A stretch of DNA of 64,000 bases from Burkholderiales bacterium (GTDB taxonomy: Bacteria; Pseudomonadota; Gammaproteobacteria; Burkholderiales; Casimicrobiaceae). The notes under the pieces were generated by a model that searched no databases, was not told where the DNA came from, and was given only the letters and a program-made list of their open reading frames with translations. Positions 36,130 to 46,306 of the stretch are shown one piece after another. Numbering within the stretch: position 1 is the first letter of the stretch; every line of letters begins with the position of its first letter. A program made the position numbers and the translations under genes. The DNA lies in NCBI GenBank assembly GCA_031270015.1, contig JAISYH010000039.1, positions 1-64,000 of the forward strand. Direction: 5' to 3'.

Positions 36130-37268
36130 AATACATCGACGAATTTCGAGATCGTCGTCTCGCACAACAACTTGCGCTCGCGATCAAACGCGAAGCCAGT
36201 TCCCAGCGCGATTATCGCCTGATGGAATTTTGCGGTGGTCACACACATGCGATTTCTCGTTATGGGCTGAAAGATTTACTTCCGGAAAACGTGTATATGG
36301 TGCATGGACCGGGTTGTCCGGTATGTGTATTGCCGATCGGACGCATCGACAACGCGATAGCCCTTTCCCGCGAGCCTGGTGTGATTCTTTGTACTTACGC
36401 CGACACGATGCGCGTTCCCGCATCGAACGGATTGTCGTTGCTCAAAGCCAAGGCGCAAGGCGCGGATATTCGGATGCTTTATTCTTGCGCTGACGCGTTA
36501 TCGTTAGCACAGAAAAATCCAGAACGTAATATCGTTTTTTTCGCAATTGGTTTTGAAACGACGACACCGCCGACAGCCGTGATCATTCGACAAGCCAGAG
36601 TCTTAGGCTTGAAAAATTTTTCGGTATTTTGCAATCATGTGTTGACGCCGCCGGCAATCGCGCATATTGTCAATGCGCCTCAGGAGAGCGGCGTATCCAT
36701 CGACGGATTTATCGGTCCCGCGCATGTTTCGACCGTGATCGGAAGCGCGGCATACGAACCGTTCGCCAAAGAATATCACCGTCCGGTGGTGATTGCCGGA
36801 TTTGAACCGTTGGACGTGATGCGGGCGATTTTGATGTTGATTCGCCAGCTCAACGAAAATCGCGCTGAAGTCGAAAATGAGTTCACGCGCGCGGTAACAC
36901 CCGAAGGCAACGTCAAAGCTAAAATGTTGATGTCCGAAGTTTTTGAATTGCGCGATTCTTTCGAGTGGCGCGGCTTGGGTGAGATGCCGAAAAGCGCGTT
37001 GCGTATTACTTCCGCGTACCGCGAATTTGACGCCGAGCGCCGTTATGATATTCCGTATCACAAAGTCGCCGATCACAAAGCTTGTGATTGCGGCGCGATT
37101 TTGCGCGGATTGAAGAAACCTGTCGATTGCAAAGTTTTTGGAACAGCGTGCACGCCCGAAAATCCATTGGGCGCATGCATGGTATCTTCGGAGGGCGCGT
37201 GCGCCGCGCATTATACTTATGGGCGTTTTCGTGATGTCATTCATCGAGAGGAACATCGTCATGCATGA
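36126..37268 (+). CDS. hypD: Hydrogenase formation protein HypD
   Basis: HypD is the [4Fe-4S] scaffold on which Fe(CN)2CO is built. The 380-residue product has EFCGGHTHAI-like FCGGHTHAISRYG near residue 37, HGPGCPVCVLP near 60, GFETTTPPTA, GPAHVSTVIGS, and the C-terminal cluster region with CDCG, DCKVFGTACTPENPLGACMV and GACAAHY. It overlaps hypE by eight bases. Confidence 0.96.
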   Translation: MKYIDEFRDRRLAQQLALAIKREASSQRDYRLMEFCGGHTHAISRYGLKDLLPENVYMVHGPGCPVCVLPIGRIDNAIALSREPGVILCTYADTMRVPASNGLSLLKAKAQGADIRMLYSCADALSLAQKNPERNIVFFAIGFETTTPPTAVIIRQARVLGLKNFSVFCNHVLTPPAIAHIVNAPQESGVSIDGFIGPAHVSTVIGSAAYEPFAKEYHRPVVIAGFEPLDVMRAILMLIRQLNENRAEVENEFTRAVTPEGNVKAKMLMSEVFELRDSFEWRGLGEMPKSALRITSAYREFDAERRYDIPYHKVADHKACDCGAILRGLKKPVDCKVFGTACTPENPLGACMVSSEGACAAHYTYGRFRDVIHREEHRHA

Positions 37269-38316
37269 TAAGAAACCGCGAAAAACTTATATACGTCCTT
37301 TGGATTTCAAAAACGGGTGTGTGGACATGACGCACGGCAGCGGTGGTCGTGCTTCCGCGCAGTTGATCGACGAATTATTTGGTAACGCCTTCGATAACGA
37401 TTATTTGCGCCAGCGCAACGATCAAGCCGCTTTCGATATCGTCGGTAGGCGGATGGTGATGACTACCGACGCACACGTGATATCGCCGCTATTTTTCTCG
37501 GGCGGCGATATTGGCAGTCTGTCGGTGCATGGAACGATCAATGATATTGCGATGGCGGGCGCGCAACCGCTGTATTTGGCGGCGTCGTTCATTCTCGAGG
37601 AAGGTTTTCCTTTAGCTGATTTGCGACGCATCGTCGAATCTATGGCGCAAGCGGCGCGTAACGCCGGCGTGTTGATTGTGACCGGCGATACCAAGGTCGT
37701 CGAACAGGGAAAAGGCGACGGCGTTTTTATCACCACTACCGGAATCGGCGTAGTGCCACCTAATATTGATATTCGCGGTGATCGTGCGGAAGCCGGTGAT
37801 ACGATTATCGTCAGCGGCACGATTGGCGATCACGGTGTTTCGGTGATGGCGTTGCGCGAAGAATTGTCATTCGATACGACGTTGCAGTCGGACACTGCCG
37901 CTCTGCATACGTTGGTGGCGACGATGATCAATGCTGTTTCCGATATCCACTGTTTGCGCGACCCGACACGCGGCGGTTTAGGTACGACGTTGAATGAATT
38001 GGCGCAGCAATCCGGCTGCGGTATGGTGATCGACGAGGATAGATTGCCGATCAAGCCCGAGGTCAACGCTGCTTGCGAATTTCTCGGACTGGATCCTCTC
38101 TACGTCGCTAATGAGGGAAAACTGGTGGCGATTTGCGCTGAGAAAGACGCGCAAAAATTATTGACCGCGATGCGCCATCATCCGCTTGGACAAGACGCCG
38201 CGATCATCGGCGAAGTCATTGCCGACAAGCATTGTTTCGTGCAGATGAAAACTTCATTCGGCGGCAATCGGGTCGTGGATTGGTTGACCGGTGAACAGTT
38301 GCCGAGAATTTGCTGA
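37261..38316 (+). CDS. hypE: Carbamoyl dehydratase HypE
   Basis: HypE dehydrates the carbamoyl group on its C-terminal cysteine to a thiocyanate used for cyanide ligands. The 351-residue product has DMTHGSGGRASAQLID near residue 21, the ATP-binding TTDAHVISPLFF, and RDPTRGGLGTTLNELA. It ends in PRIC, the required terminal Cys. It closes the hup-hyp operon and is followed by a bidirectional terminator. Confidence 0.96.
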   Translation: MHDKKPRKTYIRPLDFKNGCVDMTHGSGGRASAQLIDELFGNAFDNDYLRQRNDQAAFDIVGRRMVMTTDAHVISPLFFSGGDIGSLSVHGTINDIAMAGAQPLYLAASFILEEGFPLADLRRIVESMAQAARNAGVLIVTGDTKVVEQGKGDGVFITTTGIGVVPPNIDIRGDRAEAGDTIIVSGTIGDHGVSVMALREELSFDTTLQSDTAALHTLVATMINAVSDIHCLRDPTRGGLGTTLNELAQQSGCGMVIDEDRLPIKPEVNAACEFLGLDPLYVANEGKLVAICAEKDAQKLLTAMRHHPLGQDAAIIGEVIADKHCFVQMKTSFGGNRVVDWLTGEQLPRIC

Positions 38317-38442
38317 AACGATCATGATGATGGCGATGAATGGTTATTTTTGATCTTATCTTGACGTATGAACATTTTTGTCCGTTATCGAGCTTTTGTT
38401 TCTATTATAGGTTTTTATAGGGTTTGCTCATCACGCAAAAAT

Positions 38443-38471
38443 AAAGGGCGTATGGATCTCATACGCCCTTT
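38443..38471. terminator. Bidirectional terminator between hypE and leuA
   Basis: AAAGGGCGTATG / CATACGCCCTTT, a perfect 12-bp stem with a five-base loop. A/T-rich flanks on both sides suit termination of the converging hypE and leuA transcripts. Confidence 0.85.
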
Positions 38472-38506
38472 CTTCAGAAAACGCCTTATGGGCGTCTAAA
38501 TCTGAA

Positions 38507-40427
<1,921 letters not shown>

Positions 40428-40543
40428 GAGATGGAAAATAACGGATTTTTGCCAATGACGCAAGTAAATTTGCGTCATTAGCGGCAAATAAGTGATTTTA
40501 TTGTATCAAAATATCAATTTCGACGTTACCGCATCGATCGCGC

Positions 40544-41146
40544 TCATTGATCTGTTTTATCGGACGGCGAATCCAGTGTTGTTTCTCGAATATGCGGCAT
40601 GGCAAGCCGCAAGTAGTGCAACATTGATCCAATGGTGAGTAACACGGCGATCCACATAGCGATGGTACCGACGGTGACCGTCGAAATCCAAGGCAGGATT
40701 GGCTCATACAGAAGCAGCGCGGTGATGGCAACCATCTGCGCGCCGGTTTTGATTTTGCCGATCATGGCGACGGTGACGCTTTTCATTTGCCCAAGCTGCG
40801 CCATCCATTCGCGTAACGCGGAAATAGTGATTTCGCGCCCAATGATGATCATCGCAAAAATGGCGTTCGTCCGCTCAAGATCGACAAGTACGATCAACGC
40901 CGCGGCGACGATCAATTTGTCGGCGACCGGGTCGAGAAACGCGCCGAATTTGCTGGTTGCGTTTAACGCGCGGGCGAGATAACCGTCGAACCAGTCGGTG
41001 ACTGCCGCCAATACGAAAACGCCCGCAGCCACCCAGTTACGCGCTTCCGCCACCATACACGGATCCGGTAGATAACAGATGATCACCAGAACCGGAATCA
41101 GAAGTATGCGCATCCAAGTGAGTGCGGTAGGAAGTTTGAGAATCAT
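40544..41146 (-). CDS. pgsA: CDP-diacylglycerol-glycerol-3-phosphate phosphatidyltransferase
   Basis: PgsA makes phosphatidylglycerophosphate, the committed step to phosphatidylglycerol and cardiolipin. The 200-residue membrane protein has the CDP-alcohol phosphotransferase motif DWFDGYLARA...GAFLDPVADK (about residues 51-77), with all the conserved Asp and Gly residues. Four to five hydrophobic segments are visible. It lies 91 bases downstream of uvrC on the same strand, a common pairing. Confidence 0.95.
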   Translation of the reverse strand: MILKLPTALTWMRILLIPVLVIICYLPDPCMVAEARNWVAAGVFVLAAVTDWFDGYLARALNATSKFGAFLDPVADKLIVAAALIVLVDLERTNAIFAMIIIGREITISALREWMAQLGQMKSVTVAMIGKIKTGAQMVAITALLLYEPILPWISTVTVGTIAMWIAVLLTIGSMLHYLRLAMPHIRETTLDSPSDKTDQ

Positions 41147-41237
41147 TGTGCCGACACCGTCAATTTTTTATATTTTACCTTGAGCGCGCCACGGAAACGA
41201 TCCCGAAAGTAAAAGGTTTTACTAGAAGCATGATAAA

Positions 41238-43121
41238 TCAACCGATGCCTTCGTGCAGCGCGGCGTAAATGCGCTGCGCCAAAGCGCGCGATATCCCTGA
41301 AACACGCGCCAGATCGTCAACACTTGCTGCTCGCACGCCTTTCAATCCACCAAAATGGTTCAAAAGTTCACGACGCCGTTTGTCGCCGATACCGGCGATT
41401 TCTTCCAAACTGGAGGACAATCTGGTTTTCGCGCGGCGAGCGCGATGTCCTTGAATCGCGAAACGATGCGCTTCATCGCGGATTTGGTGTAGTAATTGAA
41501 ATCCCGGATGTTCTGGCGGTAAGCGCAATGGTTGTTCTTGATCCGGAATCCAGATGTCTTCGTCGCCGACTTTGCGCTCAGGACCTTTACCGAGACTGAT
41601 CAGCGCAAAATTCAGTCCCTCATCCTCGAGTACTTGCGCGGCGACGCCGAGTTGTCCTTTGCCGCCGTCGATTACCCAGAGATCGGGCGTTGGCGATTCA
41701 CCTTTGACGATGCGCGCGGCGCGGCGTCGCAGCGCTTCGCGCATCGCCGCGTAATCATCACCGCCGACCGGCGGCGCGACATTGAATCGGCGATATTCGT
41801 TATTACGCAACGTGCCTTGATCGAAAACGACGCACGACGCCACTGTTGCCTCTCCCATCGTGTGCGACACATCAAAACACTCGATCCGTTGCAGATCGGG
41901 CAGCGACAATGCTTGCCGGAGCGATTGTAAACGTGTTTCCAGCGTCGCTTTTTGCGTCAGCTTTTGCGCGATGGCAAGTTGCGCGTTGTGCGCCGCCATC
42001 CGTATCCAAACACGCTTTTCGCCTACCGGACGGGTAATCAACGCCACTTTGTATCCGGCTTGCGCGCTCAACAATTCGGTGAACGCCGTATTCCCCGCGT
42101 AGCCGTCAAGCACCAACAGCGGCGGCGCGGTTTTCTCCAGATAATGTTGTGCCAAAAACGCGTCGATGATTTCTTTGTGGCGACGCTCCGTCGCTTGCGC
42201 TGGGAAAAAAGTACGGTCGCCGACATGTCGCCCGCCGCGTATCATCACCTGATTGACGGCAACGATTCCTTGTTCGGCGACAACAGCGATCACGTCAGCG
42301 TCGCGCGTTTTGCTGCTTTCGACGAATTGCTGCGCACGTAATTGTTGTACGCGCTGTAATTTATCGCGCAGAACGGCGGCGCGTTCAAACGCCAGTTGCG
42401 CCGCCGCTTCGTCCATCTGTTTTTGTAAACTCTCTTGGATTTCGTTGATTTTGCCTTGCAGAAAAAGCGTCGCCGCTTCCACATCCGCCGCGTAAGCGTC
42501 CGCACTAATATAACCAACGCACGGCGCGGTGCAGCGCTCGATTTGGTACAACATGCACGGGCGCGAACGATGCGCAAATACAGTGTTTTCGCAGGTGCGC
42601 AACTGAAACGCTTTTTGCAACAACGCGATGCCTTCGCGTACCGCGCCCGCGTTTGGATAAGGTCCGAAGTAGCGGTTTTTTTTATTGAGCGTGCCGCGAT
42701 ACAGACGGATTTGCGGAAATGGATCGCTGGTCAAACAGAGATAAGGATGGCTTTTATCGTCACGGAACAAAATATTGTAACGCGGCGCCAAGGATTTGAT
42801 CAGGTTGTTTTCCAACAGCAGCGCTTCAGCTTCCGAGCGCGTCACCGTCGTTTCCAGGCGGGCAATTTGCGACACCATCAGCCGGATACGTTGCGGCAAG
42901 TCGGTTTTCTGAAAATAACTGGATACTCGTTTTTTGAGATTCAACGCTTTGCCGACATAAAGCGTTTGCCCGGTAGAGCTGAACATTCGGTAAACGCCCG
43001 GTTCTTGTGGCAACGACGCAACGACCGCGCGGGCGTCAAACGCCGCGTTTGAGGATGTGTTTTGGACGGCATCTTGCCGGTTGCCGGTTGTGGGAGTATC
43101 GGGCGCGGGACAATCTGACAT
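41238..43121 (-). CDS. uvrC: Excinuclease ABC subunit C
   Basis: UvrC makes both incisions in nucleotide excision repair. The 627-residue product has the GIY-YIG domain (EPGVYRMFSSTGQTLYVGKA near residue 39), a Cys-rich segment (CTAPCVGYI), a UVR motif (QMDEAAAQLAFERAAVLRDK), the RNase H-like nuclease (ECFDVSHTMGEATVASCVVF; DLWVIDGGKGQL), and a C-terminal helix-hairpin-helix pair (IAGIGDKRRRELLNHFG). Length is normal. Confidence 0.96.
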   Translation of the reverse strand: MSDCPAPDTPTTGNRQDAVQNTSSNAAFDARAVVASLPQEPGVYRMFSSTGQTLYVGKALNLKKRVSSYFQKTDLPQRIRLMVSQIARLETTVTRSEAEALLLENNLIKSLAPRYNILFRDDKSHPYLCLTSDPFPQIRLYRGTLNKKNRYFGPYPNAGAVREGIALLQKAFQLRTCENTVFAHRSRPCMLYQIERCTAPCVGYISADAYAADVEAATLFLQGKINEIQESLQKQMDEAAAQLAFERAAVLRDKLQRVQQLRAQQFVESSKTRDADVIAVVAEQGIVAVNQVMIRGGRHVGDRTFFPAQATERRHKEIIDAFLAQHYLEKTAPPLLVLDGYAGNTAFTELLSAQAGYKVALITRPVGEKRVWIRMAAHNAQLAIAQKLTQKATLETRLQSLRQALSLPDLQRIECFDVSHTMGEATVASCVVFDQGTLRNNEYRRFNVAPPVGGDDYAAMREALRRRAARIVKGESPTPDLWVIDGGKGQLGVAAQVLEDEGLNFALISLGKGPERKVGDEDIWIPDQEQPLRLPPEHPGFQLLHQIRDEAHRFAIQGHRARRAKTRLSSSLEEIAGIGDKRRRELLNHFGGLKGVRAASVDDLARVSGISRALAQRIYAALHEGIG

Positions 43122-43176
43122 TTTTCTTTCGCTCTACGCATTATTGTACCGGAGATGATGTGTTGCCGATTTTCCT

Positions 43177-43182
43177 TCTATA
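43177..43182 (+). promoter_or_regulatory. -10 box of the RNase P RNA gene
   Basis: Consensus TATAAT, seven bases before the predicted 5' end of rnpB. No strong -35 at 17 bases. Confidence 0.6.
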
Positions 43183-43188
43183 ATAGAT

Positions 43189-43525
43189 GGGCAGAGCGGA
43201 CCAGACTGTCGCTTTTCCGCATGTGAAAAGAGGAAAGTCCGGGCTCCACAGAGCAGAATGACGGGTAACGCCCGTCCGCCATACGTTGACGGTTTACCGC
43301 AACCAAAGCGAGGAATAGGGCCACAGAGACGAGTCGCCGTTTTTACGGCGGGTGAAACGCGGCAACCTCCATTCGGAGCAACGCCAAATAGGCAGACGAT
43401 GACGCTGCTCGCGTAGTCTGCGGGTAGGCGGCTAGAGCGTCGCAGTAATGCGGTGCCTAGAGGAATGACAGTCACGCCTTGTCGTAACAAGGCGACAGAA
43501 CCCGGCTTATCGGTCCGTCTCTGCT
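43189..43525 (+). ncRNA. rnpB: RNase P RNA (bacterial class A)
   Basis: The catalytic RNA that matures tRNA 5' ends. Conserved landmarks are GAGGAAAGTCCGGGCTCCAC near the 5' end, the GAAACGCGGCAACCTCC region, and ACAGAACCCGGCTTATCGG near the 3' end. The ends pair (GCAGAGCGGACC with GGTCCGTCTCTGC). About 337 nucleotides, normal for proteobacteria. It diverges from uvrC. The fic-remnant segment begins almost at its 3' end. Confidence 0.97.
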
Positions 43526-43659
43526 TCTTCCGATCTCCTAACCTCGATGATTCCCGCCATGTTCAGAACTGGCAGGAATAGCGTTAGCATGTTGAGGTCG
43601 GTTATTTCTCGTCGGATGATGATCGTGTAGTCTCTGTTTGGCAATGAAATGAACAGGGT

Positions 43660-44022
43660 GGGCTAACCACAATTTGGATGACGCGCGCGCAAGATCATGA
43701 CATTCATCAAGCTTTTTCAGACTTTGAAAGTCTTGGGTTTTGAGTTGTTGGGTTGCTTTTTCAACATGCCGCGCAATGGAATGCGGCGATGAATAAAGTG
43801 CGGTCATTCTGTTCTCTAAAATTTTCTCTGGCTTGAAAATTTCAATGGTACGTTCTTTACCCGCGAAATAGTAAACTTCTTTGAAAAGTTCTTCGTGAAT
43901 TTTTTTAAGATGTTCGTAGTCAAAATTACCTTTGATGCTGTATTCACCATTAAAAATTTTATTAATTACATTAAGTGAAAGAGCCACTTCTACTGCATTA
44001 AGGGTTTTAAAGTTTTTTATTC
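43660..44022 (-). pseudogene. Truncated fic copy
   Basis: This segment is a diverged duplicate of the intact fic gene at 44408-45091. It matches from KTLNAVEVA-type sequence through KIFNGEYSIKGNFDYEHLKK and up to KLWLAHP. It stops just before the catalytic FxxGNxR part: the frame continues into unrelated residues (VHFIAKQRLHDH) and ends at 43538. The N-terminus is also lost at a sharp change to GC-rich DNA near 44030. An ORF from 43987 could make a 149-residue protein without the active site. Confidence 0.8.
43881..43959. repeat. 79-bp near-identical segment, fic copy 1
   Basis: Matches 44883-44961 with only two mismatches; it is the best-conserved part of the fic duplication and lies in direct orientation about 1 kb away. 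Confidence 0.9.
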
Positions 44023-44029
44023 CAAATTT

Positions 44030-44400
44030 ATGCCGCGAAAGCCCTTGCTAGGCGTGGACGAGCGGCGGCGGGACGAGAATCGCCAGCCGTTCCCCGTGCG
44101 ACCGTGCGACGAACGGGAATGGACGCCAAAACCCAAGCCAGCGGAACGTTTCCAACAATTTGGGGACTGGAGCAACCAACGGGAAAAAAACCAAAACGAA
44201 CGTTTGTCAATCCCAATCGGGAAGAGGGGATGCCGCTGTGCGGCATGTCAAACCATGCGCTTGAATACCGTTGCGCAAGCAACGTTCATTCGAGCGTGCC
44301 ATTTCAATTGGCAAGACAGATAAATAGGGAAGGGCAGGAGTTACAACGGCTGGACGGTTTACCGTCTGCACGCCGCTGGCAAGCGTCAGTAATGAAGCGA
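44030..44400. other. GC-rich segment with small palindromes between the fic copies
   Basis: This 370-base insert differs in composition from the AT-rich fic sequences on both sides. It holds three perfect palindromes: ATGCCGC-TGT-GCGGCAT (44230-44246), GTTGC-GCAA-GCAAC (44270-44283) and GACGGTTTACCGTC (44353-44366). Overlapping ORFs exist on both strands, but none is recognisable or preceded by a good RBS. It may be a non-coding repeat or a recombination scar. Confidence 0.4.
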
Positions 44401-44407
44401 TAGAATG

Positions 44408-45091
44408 TTAGCGGGTGATTTCCTGCTCTGGTCGTTTTTTGGTTTGTTCTTTTTCTGGGTGGCGCGTACGCGCAATCATGAAGCGCGAAGCTAGAATCTC
44501 GGTTTTCCCTATCGTTGCAAGCACAAAGGCGTCACGAATTTTAATGTCTTTTTCAGCCAAGTAATAAAAATCCATTGGCATATTTCGAAACTTGCACAGC
44601 AAATCAAGGTAAACCAAAGTTGTGCGTGTGTTTCCTTCTCGAAACGGATGCGCAAGCCAAAGTTTAGCTGAAACGTCCGCAAAGTTATGACATCCGTCAA
44701 GATTTTTTAGGTTTTGAAAGTCTTGGGTTTTGAGTTGTTGGGTTGCTTTTTCGACGTGCTTTTCAATGTTTTGGGGCGACGAATAAAGCGCGGTCATCTT
44801 ATACCCCAAAGCCTTTTCTAAAACTTCTTCCTTTTTGTAAATCTCGATGTCGCGTTCTTTACCGGCGAAAGAATAGATTTCCTTGAAAAGTTCTTCGTGA
44901 ATTTTCTTTAGATGTTCGTAGTCAAAATTACCTTTGATGCTGTATTCACCATTAAAAATTTGATAAATAACTTCAAACGAAATAGTTCTTTCTATCGCAC
45001 CAAGGGTTTTGAAATCTTTTATTACGAGCTTGTTAATAAGCAAAAAATCGCTCGAATGATATAAATCGGAATCGTCCTTTGAGTTCTTCAT
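44408..45091 (-). CDS. fic: Fic-domain protein (AMPylase-like toxin)
   Basis: A 227-residue Fic-domain protein. The catalytic loop reads HPFREGNTRT (about residue 147), matching HPFx(D/E)GNxR with the catalytic His, so transfer of AMP (or another nucleotide moiety) to a target protein is expected. The upstream part (LKKIHEELFKEIYSFAGKER) is typical of Fic. The C-terminal tail is basic. No canonical (S/T)xxxE(G/N) inhibitory motif is seen at either end. A small gene ends seven bases upstream and is probably co-transcribed, a toxin-antitoxin-like layout. Confidence 0.9.
   Translation of the reverse strand: MKNSKDDSDLYHSSDFLLINKLVIKDFKTLGAIERTISFEVIYQIFNGEYSIKGNFDYEHLKKIHEELFKEIYSFAGKERDIEIYKKEEVLEKALGYKMTALYSSPQNIEKHVEKATQQLKTQDFQNLKNLDGCHNFADVSAKLWLAHPFREGNTRTTLVYLDLLCKFRNMPMDFYYLAEKDIKIRDAFVLATIGKTEILASRFMIARTRHPEKEQTKKRPEQEITR
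44883..44961. repeat. 79-bp near-identical segment, fic copy 2
   Basis: Partner of 43881-43959 within the intact fic gene. Confidence 0.9.
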
Positions 45092-45098
45092 TTTTTTA

Positions 45099-45374
45099 TC
45101 ACGTTGTTTTTTTAATGGCTTGTTGTTTGAAGTGGTTTATTAAAATTTCGATCACTTCTTTTCTCTCTAGGATTTTGCGAGTAAGACAAAGCCCACAAAA
45201 GCCGGTGAGGGGGGTCATAGGATTACCCGAACCGGACATCACGCTGAATGTGGCGCGTTCGTTTTTGGTGATGCGTGGAAAACCGTCGAAAAGAATTTGT
45301 TCGTCTCCGGTTTCTTCAAAGTGTCTGAGCGCTTCCAGCGCGTCTTCGCGGGTTTCAATTTCGGGCATAGGCAT
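45099..45374 (-). CDS. Small protein upstream of fic, putative partner/antitoxin
   Basis: A 91-residue protein (ATG 45374; an upstream ATG at 45419 would add 15 residues) starting MPMPEIETREDALEALRHFE. The central part (ILFDGFPRITKNERATFSVM) and two nearby cysteines (GFCGLCLTRKIL) are notable. It ends seven bases before fic on the same strand. I recognise no family. It lacks the (S/T)xxxE(G/N) motif of known Fic antitoxins, so a partner role is inferred only from context. Confidence 0.55.
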   Translation of the reverse strand: MPMPEIETREDALEALRHFEETGDEQILFDGFPRITKNERATFSVMSGSGNPMTPLTGFCGLCLTRKILERKEVIEILINHFKQQAIKKTT

Positions 45375-45499
45375 GATGTCTTTGCTTCGTTTAGAGATTG
45401 AATGAAACAAGATTAGCACGAAAATATACCAAAACTAACGTTTTAACGTGGTATTCGGTAAGCGTTTGTTTTCTGGTTATCGGCGGCTTGGCGCAAAGC

Positions 45500-45674
45500 G
45501 GCAAGCCGCGAAAATTTTCCCACGGGAAAATTTTTACTGTAATGTCAAGCGTTTTTCAAAAATAACCATCATTTTCGCGGCGCGGAGAAAAGCCAGCCAC
45601 CGTGGAATAAAAACAATGGCATTGCCAACCGCCCAAAGTGAAACAGGGCAGGGTTCCCACTTGCGCGGGAATGA
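45500..45674. repeat. Intergenic inverted repeats and dispersed-repeat-like element
   Basis: The stretch holds GCGGCTTG/CAAGCCGC (45483-45509), then GAAAATTTTCCC/GGGAAAATTTT, and at about 45652-45674 TTCCCACTTGCGCGGGAA followed by TGACG. The last resembles short CGTCATTCCCGC-type dispersed repeats seen in many proteobacterial genomes. No gene is supported between the fic partner and iorB. Confidence 0.45.
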
Positions 45675-45680
45675 CGCGAA

Positions 45681-46286
45681 CTAGACGGCGGTTCTTTTTG
45701 CTTCAGTGCGTCCCTGATCGAATGCTACGGCGTTTAAATCCGCCTGCTCCGGTTTCTTGGCGCGGAAACGGGCAACGATGTTTTCTCTCAACGTTTCCGG
45801 CTTGAAGGGCAGGCTTTCGGAAATCGCGCCGAGCATGATGGTGTTGACGAGGCGCAAATCGCCGAGTTCACGGGCGATTGCACCGGCATCGAAATCGCGG
45901 ATAGCGATGCCTTGCTTACGAATATCGCCGATGGGGTCTTGCGGATAATCGAAAAGCCCCAGTGAGACGATGGGTGGCTCGATACGCAGACGGTTTACCA
46001 TCGCCACGCCTTGCGGGCGCAAATAGTGCGCCCAGCGCAACGCTTCGGCGGCTTCGAAACCGACCAGCACGTCGACTTCGCCTTGCGTGATTTCCGGCGA
46101 ATAAACGCGTTCGCCGACACGAAGATGCGATGAGACTATGCCGCCGCGCTGCGACATGCCGGTGACTTCGGTTTTTTTGACATCATAACCTTCGGCGAAC
46201 GCGACTTGCGAGAGAATTTCAGAGGCGGTCATTACGCCCTGACCACCGATACCGACGATGAGAATATTGATAGCTGACTTCGACAT
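45681..46286 (-). CDS. iorB: Indolepyruvate ferredoxin oxidoreductase, beta subunit
   Basis: IorB pairs with IorA to decarboxylate aryl-pyruvates (from Trp, Phe, Tyr) to aryl-acetyl-CoA, reducing ferredoxin. The 201-residue product has VGIGGQGVMTASEIL near residue 11 and VTGMSQRGGIVSSHLR near 42, as in the gamma domain of 2-oxoacid oxidoreductases. I chose ATG 46286 because it has a good GAGGAAAA site; ATG 46307, which shares a base with the iorA stop, would add seven residues. Confidence 0.93.
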   Translation of the reverse strand: MSKSAINILIVGIGGQGVMTASEILSQVAFAEGYDVKKTEVTGMSQRGGIVSSHLRVGERVYSPEITQGEVDVLVGFEAAEALRWAHYLRPQGVAMVNRLRIEPPIVSLGLFDYPQDPIGDIRKQGIAIRDFDAGAIARELGDLRLVNTIMLGAISESLPFKPETLRENIVARFRAKKPEQADLNAVAFDQGRTEAKRTAV

Positions 46287-46306
46287 AGGTATTTTCCTCG
46301 TGGTCA

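Noticed and set aside
43522-43540. Stretch resembling a sequencing adapter (AGATCGGAAGA on the minus strand)
   Set aside because: Only 11 bases match, and it runs directly into the conserved 3' end of RNase P RNA, so chance is more likely than contamination.
44028-44323. Overlapping ORFs on both strands between the fic copies
   Set aside because: Neither has a good ribosome-binding site or recognisable family; the segment looks like non-coding repeat DNA.
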